Assembly (NCBI GenBank): GCA_024653875.1
Contig: JANLHE010000586.1
Span: 1-5,592, forward strand
Source: Acidobacteriota bacterium
GTDB lineage: Bacteria; Acidobacteriota; Vicinamibacteria; Vicinamibacterales; SCN-69-37
Direction of reading: 5' to 3'
Length of the DNA: 5,592 bases
A program made the translations under genes and the position numbers. This document shows positions 1-5,163 of this stretch, piece after piece (position 1 is the first letter of the stretch; each line of letters begins with the position of its first letter). The notes beneath the pieces are model-generated. The model was given only the letters and a program-made list of their open reading frames with translations. It ran no database searches and was not told where the DNA came from.

Positions 1-815
1 TCGTCCGCCGACTGAAAACGCTCGGCGGGGCTCTTGCGGAGCAAGTCCGCGCACAGCGCGTCGTACGTGGGCGCGAGGCCGGGCACGACCGACGACGGCG
101 CGGGCGCGTCGACGTGCAGCAACTGGCCGATGGCCTCGGCGCGCGAGGCCGCGGCAAACGGACGCACCCCCGCCAGGCACTCGTACAACACGCAGCCCAG
201 GGAGAACAGGTCGGATCGCGCGTCGACAGGCCGGCCCTGGATTTGTTCCGGCGACATGTATGCCGCCGTGCCGACCACGTCGCCCTCGCCGGTCAGCTTC
301 GATGTCGTCGTGGCATCGTCGGGCCCCGGCTCCTTCAGGAGCCGCTTCGCGATTCCGAAGTCCAACAGCTTCGGCTGTCCCGAGGGGGTGAGAACGATGT
401 TCTGCGGCTTGATGTCGCGGTGAATGATGCCGGCGCGATGCGCGGCGGCCAGCGCGTGAAACAGCGCCGACGCGATCGCGAGCGCCTCGGTGGGAGGCAG
501 CCGGCCCTGCCGCAGCCGATGCGCGAGCGTCTCGCCCTCGACGTGCTGCATGACGATGAAGTCGCCACAGGCGTCGTCGGTCACGACTTCATGGATGGTG
601 CAGATCGACGGGTGATCGAGCGCGGCGGCGGACCTGGCCTCGGACAGCAGCCGGCGGCGCGCGTGTTCGTCCCCAGGCGTAATCAGGAACTTGATGGCGA
701 CCAGCCGATCGAGCGTCAGGTCCCGGGCCAGAAACACTTCGCCCATCCCGCCGGCGCCAAGCACGCGCTCGAGGCGGTAGTGCGACACCTGCGACCCAAG
801 GGCTGGGCGAGTCAT
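1..815 (-). CDS. Hanks-type Ser/Thr protein kinase, N-terminal kinase domain (C-terminus off window)
   Basis: Reading from ATG at 815 gives 271 residues open to the window edge. All core kinase motifs are visible: the glycine-rich loop GAGGMGEV (20-27), the ATP-anchoring Lys42 in VAIK, a likely partner Glu59, the catalytic loop HRDIKPQN (132-139), DFG (152-154), and GTAAYMSPEQ (182-191) closing the activation segment, followed by DLFSLG (202-207). The HRD arginine makes it an RD kinase, and the activation loop is rich in Thr/Ser (169-175), fitting activation by autophosphorylation. The visible part ends with AERFQSADE, which is subdomain XI, so the kinase domain is essentially complete. PknB-like kinases of this type often carry a membrane helix followed by a sensor or repeat domain; that part is not visible. 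No clear Shine-Dalgarno precedes the start. The gene lies 63 bp downstream of the GNAT gene on the same strand. Targets are unknown. Confidence 0.95.
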   Translation of the reverse strand, partial: MTRPALGSQVSHYRLERVLGAGGMGEVFLARDLTLDRLVAIKFLITPGDEHARRRLLSEARSAAALDHPSICTIHEVVTDDACGDFIVMQHVEGETLAHRLRQGRLPPTEALAIASALFHALAAAHRAGIIHRDIKPQNIVLTPSGQPKLLDFGIAKRLLKEPGPDDATTTSKLTGEGDVVGTAAYMSPEQIQGRPVDARSDLFSLGCVLYECLAGVRPFAAASRAEAIGQLLHVDAPAPSSVVPGLAPTYDALCADLLRKSPAERFQSAD

Positions 816-839
816 TGGTTCGTTCGGGCGGACCGCGCC

Positions 840-845
840 AGTATA
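840..845 (-). promoter_or_regulatory. possible -10 box for the kinase gene
   Basis: On the minus strand this hexamer reads TATACT, five of six matches to the sigma-70 -10 consensus, 24 nt before the kinase ATG. It would give a 5' leader of about 17 nt. No convincing -35 element is seen 16-18 bp upstream, and no extended -10 TG is present. It therefore rests on one hexamer in GC-rich DNA. If real, the kinase has its own promoter in the 63-bp gap after the GNAT gene. Confidence 0.25.
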
Positions 846-878
846 CGCGCGGCGGCGCCGGATTGGGCCATGTGGTGC

Positions 879-1355
879 TCAGGGCTCCCGCAGGCGCAGT
901 TCCATGCAGATATCCGCGCTGTCGTAGGGCAGCGGCGACGGTAGGGGACGGGGCGTAAAGCCCATGCGTTCGTACAGCCGCAACGCCGGCTGGAGTCGCG
1001 AATTGGACATGAGCATCATCGTGTGGGCGCCCATGTCACGCCCTTGGGAGATGCACGCCTCGACGAGCCGCCGGCCGAGTCCCGTCCCGCGCAGGCCCTG
1101 GGCGACGGTGACCTTCAGCAGTTCGACTTCGCCCCGACCGTGAGGCACGACGGCGGCGGTGCCCACCACGGCGCCGTCGCGCTCGGCGATGAAGACCGCG
1201 CCGCCTGCATCGATCACCGCGCCCTGCGGGTCGGCAAGCTGCACCTCATCGGCGGGCTCATACAGATCGTGCGCGTCGAGCCATGCGCGATTCAGGCGAT
1301 AGAACATGCCGGCGTGGTCCGGACGGAATGGAACAATGGTGATGGGCTCCGGCAT
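879..1355 (-). CDS. GNAT-family N-acetyltransferase
   Basis: A 158-residue protein, the usual size for a single GNAT domain, predicted to move the acetyl group of acetyl-CoA to an amine. Motif A is clear: strand beta-4 ELLKVTVA (78-85) runs into the pyrophosphate-binding loop R89-G-T-G92-L-G94 and helix RRLVEAC. The C-terminal motif with N118, then ALRLYERMGF (124-133), supplies the usual Tyr128 near CoA. The tail PYDSADICMEL resembles GNAT proteins of the kind also found fused to MarR regulators, but no MarR domain is present here. The substrate cannot be told. The ATG at 1355 is chosen because the frame extends further upstream only by running antisense into the signal peptide of the divergent protease. 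No strong Shine-Dalgarno is seen; the 5' leader may be very short. The gene is cytoplasmic, with the kinase 63 bp downstream on the same strand. Confidence 0.93.
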   Translation of the reverse strand: MPEPITIVPFRPDHAGMFYRLNRAWLDAHDLYEPADEVQLADPQGAVIDAGGAVFIAERDGAVVGTAAVVPHGRGEVELLKVTVAQGLRGTGLGRRLVEACISQGRDMGAHTMMLMSNSRLQPALRLYERMGFTPRPLPSPLPYDSADICMELRLREP

Positions 1356-1379
1356 CCAGCCACACAATACACTTAGCCA
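1356..1379. promoter_or_regulatory. 24-bp divergent start region (GNAT / protease), possible overlapping -10 boxes
   Basis: Only 24 bp separate the two divergent start codons. The plus strand holds TACACT (1368-1373), which would place transcription start close to the protease GTG at 1380. The minus strand holds TATTGT (1369-1364), which would place a start just before the GNAT ATG. Each matches four of six -10 positions and neither has a recognisable -35. No Shine-Dalgarno is visible on either side, so both mRNAs could be leaderless or nearly so. This is weak, position-based evidence. Confidence 0.25.
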
Positions 1380-3182
1380 GTGCGCTGCTTCCGTTTCGCC
1401 GCCAGTCTTGTGATCGCCACGGTGGCCTCGGCCGCCGCGGCCGAACAATCCGCGGGACAATCCGCGCGTCTGACGGTTCTCACGTCCACCGGAGTCACGA
1501 GGGACGGCTTGCCCGTCCTGGCGCCACATCCGTCTCCGGCGGAAACGGCGTCGGTGCTCGAGCGGGGGTTCTCGGGAAAGCTCCTGCGTCTATACGCCCT
1601 GGAGCAGGAGTTCCTGCGGCGGAAGACCGGCATCACGCCCGAGCCGGCCTACCTGCTCCTGTCCGATCGCCAGGGCGGCTTTCCGCAGTTTGGCTTCCAT
1701 CTGGGCGACACGGCCAAGGCCCGCGTGGGCTGGGTGGATCTGCACAAGGACTCGCGGCTGACCGGCCGCTTCGGAGCGACCGATCAGGTGTTCCCGCACG
1801 AGTTGATGCACGTCATCGTGCGCCAGCTGGCCGGCGCTCCCCGCGAAAGCGGAGGCAACCAGGTGCACGCGATCGGCGTGCGCACCGACCCGGTGAACGC
1901 CTTCGCGGAAGGGCTCGCTGAAACGATGCAGATTCTCGCGGTGGATGACCCCGAGGCGGCCGACGACACGCGGGCGCTGGCGGGCGATCGGGACGCGGCC
2001 GGAAAGGCCGAGCATGACGTCGCCCGGTACTCGCGCGACCTGACGCGGCGCTGGTGGCCGGTGCAGCCGGCCCGCATGCGCTTTCTCCTGTGGTTCAGCG
2101 CCTCCGAGCAGGTGCAGCGGTATCACGCGGTGAAGGCCAACCGGTTTGCGCGCATGCCGGCCGTGCCCGACGCGCTGCTCGATCGCGCGGATACACACGC
2201 GGCGTACCTGCTCTCCAGCGTCATGCCAGGCGGGGCCGAGGGCGCCATCAAGCCGGCCGCGGTGATGCTGTCCTCGGAAGGGGTTGTCTCGCATCTGTTC
2301 TGGCGGGTCATCACCGATCGCGCGCTGCGGGAACGCTATCAAGACGCCGCCTTCTACGCGCAGTTCGGCGCCACGCCCGCCGGCGTGACGCCGATGGAGA
2401 ACATCTTCCTGAAACTGTTTGTTACCCTGTACGAAGGCCGCCCGTCCACCGCGGCCGAGCTGCTGCGTGCCTACGCGCGGCGGTTTCCAGCCGAGGCCGT
2501 TGACGTGGATCGCGTCACGCGCGAAGCCCTGCTCGGCCAATCGCTGCCCGACGCTCCCGAGGTGTGGTTGTTGAACGCCGCGCTGGTGACCGGCACCAGC
2601 CTGTTCGATCAATATCGCGCGCTGCCAAGGCCGCACACGTTCGACGCCAACGCCGCCACGCTGCTGGACTGGATGGGCGTGCCCGGCGTCACGCGCGAAC
2701 ACGCCGAGGCGCTTGTCGCGGGCGCGCCGTATCCCACGCTCGACGCCCTGCTCGCCAAGGCACCGGCGCCGCTGCGACCGCAGGTGACGACCATGGCGGA
2801 GGCCATGGAGCGCCTGCGCTCACGGGCGGCAGACGAAGAAGAGACGTTGAGTCTCACTGCCATCCTGATGAGCTACATCTGGCGGCTTCTTGGCCTGGCC
2901 GCCATCACCACGGTGGTTGGCGCCTGGCTCGCCCGGCGCGCCGGCGCGCGGCGAATCTGGACGGCCACGTTGATTGCGCTGGCCGGAAGCCTCCTGGTGA
3001 TCGCGCTTGCGTGGGTGATCGTCAGCCCGCCGTGGTATCCGTACGCCGCGCCCGTCGTCATCGGCGGCCTGCCGTGGACGCTGTGGCGCGCGGCGCGTGG
3101 GCGCCCCTGGCCCGCCATCGCCCAGCCGTTGCTGATCTGGGCGCTCGCGTCCGTGCCGGCGCTGCTGGCGACGATGATCTAG
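1380..3182 (+). CDS. exported HExxH zinc metalloprotease with HhH-like segment and C-terminal membrane helices
   Basis: A 600-residue protein starting at GTG 1380; an in-frame TAG at 1374 rules out any earlier start. Residues 1-21 form a signal peptide: Arg2 and Arg5, a hydrophobic run, and an Ala-rich AAA|EQ cleavage site after 21. The catalytic motif is HELMH (140-144), with His140 and His144 as zinc ligands and Glu141 as general base. The sequence FAEGLAE places Glu177 as the likely third ligand, the arrangement of gluzincins of the peptidase-MA (M1/M61-like) type. Residues about 422-462 (LLDWMGVPGV..., then TLDALLAKAP) resemble a ComEA-like helix-hairpin-helix, though the second glycine of the hairpin is Thr438. 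Hydrophobic segments at about 497-518, 528-548, 553-569 and 579-599 suggest roughly four membrane helices. The likely topology is a protease domain outside the cytoplasmic membrane anchored by its C-terminus. The substrate is unknown and no named family is recognised for the full length. It converges with the Crp/Fnr gene, leaving 3 bp between stops. Confidence 0.9.
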   Translation: MRCFRFAASLVIATVASAAAAEQSAGQSARLTVLTSTGVTRDGLPVLAPHPSPAETASVLERGFSGKLLRLYALEQEFLRRKTGITPEPAYLLLSDRQGGFPQFGFHLGDTAKARVGWVDLHKDSRLTGRFGATDQVFPHELMHVIVRQLAGAPRESGGNQVHAIGVRTDPVNAFAEGLAETMQILAVDDPEAADDTRALAGDRDAAGKAEHDVARYSRDLTRRWWPVQPARMRFLLWFSASEQVQRYHAVKANRFARMPAVPDALLDRADTHAAYLLSSVMPGGAEGAIKPAAVMLSSEGVVSHLFWRVITDRALRERYQDAAFYAQFGATPAGVTPMENIFLKLFVTLYEGRPSTAAELLRAYARRFPAEAVDVDRVTREALLGQSLPDAPEVWLLNAALVTGTSLFDQYRALPRPHTFDANAATLLDWMGVPGVTREHAEALVAGAPYPTLDALLAKAPAPLRPQVTTMAEAMERLRSRAADEEETLSLTAILMSYIWRLLGLAAITTVVGAWLARRAGARRIWTATLIALAGSLLVIALAWVIVSPPWYPYAAPVVIGGLPWTLWRAARGRPWPAIAQPLLIWALASVPALLATMI

Positions 3183-3185
3183 TCG

Positions 3186-3881
3186 CTATGAGCTCTGTTC
3201 CGCCAGCGTTTCCAGCGCCGCGCGATCCAGGATGACAAAGCCGTCCTTGTCGGTGTGGACGACGTTGTCCTTGCCCCAGCGGCTCATGATGCGGATGCAG
3301 GTTTCGATCGTGGTGCCGGTCAGGTCCGCCAGCTCCTGCCGGGAGAGCGCCATGGGGATGAACACGCCGCCGCGGTCTGGGGTGCCCATCTGGTCCGCGA
3401 GCTTCAGGAACAGTCGTGCGAACCGCGAGTCCACGCGGCCGCCGGTGAGCTCCGCGAGGCGCGCCGTCAGTTCCATCAGGCGAATCGACAGGCTGCCGAG
3501 GAGGCCGCGGACGAGTGTTGGACGTTCTTCCAGCAGCGCGAAGAACGCGGGCTGCGGAATCAGCAGGCAGGTTGAGGACTCGATTGCCTCCGCCGAGGCG
3601 GGAAACGGACGCGACTCGTAGGCGGCCACGGCGCCCAGCAGACCGCCCGCGCCCACCAGGTTCAGGATGCGTTCGTGCCCGTTGGGCGCGCGCTTGAAGA
3701 TCTTGACCCGCCCGGAGACGAGGAAGATGAAGAAGTCCGGCGGGTCCCCGTCCTCAAACACGCTGTCGCCCCTGCCGTACTCGCGCAGGTGCGAGAGCGT
3801 GCCGAGCCGTGCGCGGTCCTCCGCGGGCACGCGTTTGAACAGGGGTATCTGCGCGAGGGTTTCTGCCGACGGCCGCTCCAT
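3186..3881 (-). CDS. Crp/Fnr-family transcriptional regulator
   Basis: A 231-residue protein, typical for the family. Residues about 12-125 form the cyclic-nucleotide-binding-type beta roll (EDGDPPDFFIFLVSGRVKIF, 43-62), residues about 126-147 the dimerisation helix, and residues about 150-220 a winged helix. The helix-turn-helix is LSRQELADLTGTTIETCIRIMSRW, in which Glu193 and Arg197 match the DNA-reading Glu181 and Arg185 of E. coli CRP (Glu209 and Arg213 of FNR). The N-terminal cysteine cluster of FNR is absent (only Cys105 and Cys195), so it is not an oxygen-sensing iron-sulfur FNR. The CRP cAMP-binding Glu and Arg-Ser are replaced (GAV at 83-85, FPASAEA at 93-99), arguing against cAMP. 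NO-sensing DNR/NnrR-like proteins are an alternative, but no heme ligand can be named. ATG 3881 is chosen because it lies 13 nt after the hemerythrin stop, consistent with co-transcription; earlier in-frame ATGs would overlap that gene. Its own Shine-Dalgarno is weak. Confidence 0.93.
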   Translation of the reverse strand: MERPSAETLAQIPLFKRVPAEDRARLGTLSHLREYGRGDSVFEDGDPPDFFIFLVSGRVKIFKRAPNGHERILNLVGAGGLLGAVAAYESRPFPASAEAIESSTCLLIPQPAFFALLEERPTLVRGLLGSLSIRLMELTARLAELTGGRVDSRFARLFLKLADQMGTPDRGGVFIPMALSRQELADLTGTTIETCIRIMSRWGKDNVVHTDKDGFVILDRAALETLAEQSS

Positions 3882-3894
3882 GGATGTTCGGACT

Positions 3895-4455
3895 TTACGA
3901 CAATCGGCTTTCGAGGTCGAGCGCCCTCGGGAACAGCAGCGTGTTCTCGAGGTAGACGTGTCGCTGGAAGTCCGCATCGAATCGCGCCAGGGCGGCGTAG
4001 CAGTCGGCGTCCGCCTGGGGCCAGGCGGCCGGCGGCGTGTAGTTCGAGGTGAGGTCGCGCAGGGCGATCAGCTGATCCATCGCGGTCAGGTGCTCCTCCT
4101 CCATCATCCGCAGGGGATTGGCGATGGTGCCGAACGGGCTGAGCGGTCGCGGCCGGTGCCCTGATTCGGCCGTGGCCAATTCGCAAATGTAGGGAAACAG
4201 GATGTGCTCTTCCTTGTCCAGATGCGCGAGCAGATCGGGACCCAATTGGGCGAACGTGTGCTCCACCGTCGAGAGTTCCGGCCGGTTGAGTCCCTGCCTC
4301 AGCACCAGGCGCCGCAAGTGGCGGGTGAGGTCAGGCACGGCCTCGCGCACGTAACGGTGATGGGCGGCGACAATGTGCCCCGCCAGGGCGCCCAGGTCGC
4401 GCCAGTCGTCCGGCAGGCACGGCTCCGGGGGGCGTAGGGAGTTCGGCTGGGTCAC
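3895..4455 (-). CDS. RIC/YtfE-like di-iron hemerythrin-domain protein lacking the ScdA_N domain
   Basis: A 186-residue cytoplasmic protein that aligns by eye with the C-terminal domain of E. coli YtfE, from the shared DWR at 17-19 to the LFPRAL ending (174-179). All six di-iron ligands of YtfE have counterparts: His33 (YtfE His84), His78 and Glu82 in HLDKEE (His129, Glu133), His122 in MMEEEH (His160), and His166 and Glu170 in HVYLEN (His204, Glu208). RIC proteins (YtfE, ScdA, DnrN) repair iron centres damaged by nitric oxide or peroxide. The N-terminal ScdA_N domain with its vicinal cysteines is missing: only about 16 residues precede the shared region, with a single Cys13. The function may therefore be iron storage or donation, or sensing of NO or oxygen, rather than full RIC repair. 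GTG 4455 is supported by the GGGAGGT Shine-Dalgarno 6 nt upstream. It is the first gene of an operon with the Crp/Fnr gene 13 bp downstream. Confidence 0.92.
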   Translation of the reverse strand: MTQPNSLRPPEPCLPDDWRDLGALAGHIVAAHHRYVREAVPDLTRHLRRLVLRQGLNRPELSTVEHTFAQLGPDLLAHLDKEEHILFPYICELATAESGHRPRPLSPFGTIANPLRMMEEEHLTAMDQLIALRDLTSNYTPPAAWPQADADCYAALARFDADFQRHVYLENTLLFPRALDLESRLS

Positions 4456-4461
4456 GTGAGT

Positions 4462-4468
4462 ACCTCCC
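4462..4468 (-). promoter_or_regulatory. Shine-Dalgarno of the hemerythrin gene, fixes the GTG start
   Basis: On the minus strand GGGAGGT sits 6 nt before GTG 4455, a near-optimal spacing. The frame stays open upstream across the divergent region and into the antisense of the methyltransferase gene, so this site is what decides the start. The base of the neighbouring hairpin (4469-4487) touches the Shine-Dalgarno directly. Confidence 0.8.
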
Positions 4469-4487
4469 GACGAGGCTACGCCTCGTC
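4469..4487. repeat. perfect 8-bp inverted repeat with 3-nt loop
   Basis: GACGAGGC - TAC - GCCTCGTC is a perfect palindrome able to form a strong hairpin in RNA from either strand. In the hemerythrin transcript it lies in the 5' leader and ends one base before the Shine-Dalgarno. There is no U-tract on either side, so it is not a standard intrinsic terminator. It could be a translational control hairpin, a protein-binding site, or one copy of a dispersed REP-like palindrome; the window contains only one copy that I can see. Confidence 0.7.
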
Positions 4488-4498
4488 CCGGCGGAGGC

Positions 4499-4516
4499 AT
4501 ATGACGGGCGTCACAT
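4499..4516. promoter_or_regulatory. Crp/Fnr-type operator in the divergent region
   Basis: The minus strand reads TGTGA-CGCCCG-TCATA (4515 to 4500), matching nine of ten positions of the E. coli CRP consensus TGTGA-N6-TCACA and containing the TGA-N6-TCA core shared by CRP and FNR sites. The inner dyad TGACG-CC-CGTCA is perfect. It lies 44 bp upstream of the hemerythrin GTG and 27 bp upstream of the methyltransferase ATG. The encoded regulator keeps the Glu and Arg that read the GA/TC core in this family, so autoregulation is likely. The site is close to both starts and to weak -10-like hexamers (for example TATCGT at 4521-4526 on the plus strand), which suggests repression. That direction is inference. 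Confidence 0.6.
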
Positions 4517-4530
4517 ACGGTATCGTTGGC

Positions 4531-4537
4531 GAGGAGG
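4531..4537 (+). promoter_or_regulatory. Shine-Dalgarno of the methyltransferase gene
   Basis: GAGGAGG lies 5 nt before ATG 4543. It favours this start over the in-frame ATG at 4501, which has a GGAGG only 3 nt upstream and lies inside the predicted operator. Confidence 0.75.
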
Positions 4538-4542
4538 CCGCC

Positions 4543-5163
4543 ATGCGCGCCACGTTGACGCTCGTCATCACCCTGACCGCGACACTGACCCTGACCACCC
4601 AGCAGCGGGACCCCCAGCAGTACCGGCAGACGCTGGAGAACCCGGACCGGGTGGCCGCGCTGCAGGTGGACAAGGTCATCGCCACGCTCGACCTGACGCC
4701 AGGGATGCGGATCGCCGACCTGGGCGCTGGATCCGGTGTGTTCACGATTCCACTCGCGCGGGCGGTTGGCGCGACCGGCAAGGTGTACGCCATTGACATC
4801 GACGCGGGCCTGCTGGCCATCGTCTCGGACAAGGCCGCGGCCGCCGGGCTGGCCAACGTGGTGACGGTGGTCGCCGGCGAGACCGATCCCAGGCTGCCCG
4901 AGCCGGTGGATGTGCTCTTCATCTGCGACACGGTGCACCACCTGCCCAGTCCCGGCGAGTACCTGAAACCGTCCGGCCGCTGGCTGCGGGCCAACGGCCG
5001 CGTCGCCGTCATCGACTTCGCGACGGGCAAGTGGCCCGCAGGCCACGACGCCTTCACGATCACACCGCCGCAGGTCGACGCGTGGATGGCCGCGGCGGGT
5101 TTCACCCGCCTGGCATCGCACGACTTCCTGGCGTCAAACTTCTTCCACGTGTATCGACGCTAG
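4543..5163 (+). CDS. class I SAM-dependent methyltransferase with N-terminal hydrophobic leader
   Basis: A 206-residue protein with a Rossmann-type methyltransferase fold. Motif I is IADLGAGSGVF (57-67), binding SAM. The acidic end of beta-2 is AIDID (83-87), expected to hold the SAM ribose. Motif IV-like VDVLFICDTVHHLP (122-135) and GRVAVIDF (152-159) follow, as in UbiE/ArsM-like enzymes. Residues 2-18 (Arg2, then Thr/Leu/Val/Ile-rich) look like a signal peptide or membrane anchor, but no clear AxA cleavage site follows. Exported or membrane-attached copies of this fold would be unusual because SAM is cytoplasmic, so this leader needs care. The substrate is unknown. ATG 4543 is set by the GAGGAGG Shine-Dalgarno. 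It is divergent from the hemerythrin operon across the predicted operator, and its last 30 bp overlap the end of the convergent gluQ gene. Confidence 0.9.
   Translation: MRATLTLVITLTATLTLTTQQRDPQQYRQTLENPDRVAALQVDKVIATLDLTPGMRIADLGAGSGVFTIPLARAVGATGKVYAIDIDAGLLAIVSDKAAAAGLANVVTVVAGETDPRLPEPVDVLFICDTVHHLPSPGEYLKPSGRWLRANGRVAVIDFATGKWPAGHDAFTITPPQVDAWMAAAGFTRLASHDFLASNFFHVYRR

Noticed and set aside
114..944. 276-codon open frame on the plus strand
   Set aside because: It is antisense to the kinase domain and runs into the GNAT gene; its product has no recognisable domain.
1590..2702. 370-codon open frame on the minus strand
   Set aside because: It lies antisense to the zinc protease, which has a signal peptide, catalytic motif and membrane helices. 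The antisense product is rich in Arg, Gly and His with no recognisable domain, as expected for a shadow frame in GC-rich DNA.
2564..3235. 223-codon open frame on the plus strand overlapping the protease C-terminus
   Set aside because: It is a shifted frame of the protease gene giving an Arg/Ala/His-rich product without motifs, and it would also overlap the Crp/Fnr gene.
3882..3977. Longer Crp/Fnr protein starting at ATG 3977
   Set aside because: It would overlap the conserved HVYLEN region of the hemerythrin gene. The added residues are Ser/Thr/Arg-rich and do not resemble an FNR cysteine domain.
4501..4542. Alternative methyltransferase start at ATG 4501
   Set aside because: Its GGAGG is only 3 nt away and the start would lie inside the predicted operator. 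ATG 4543 has a better-spaced GAGGAGG and begins right at the hydrophobic leader.
4456..5121. N-terminal extension of the hemerythrin frame by about 222 residues
   Set aside because: The extension is antisense to the methyltransferase and shows no ScdA_N domain or other fold. The good Shine-Dalgarno before GTG 4455 marks the real start.
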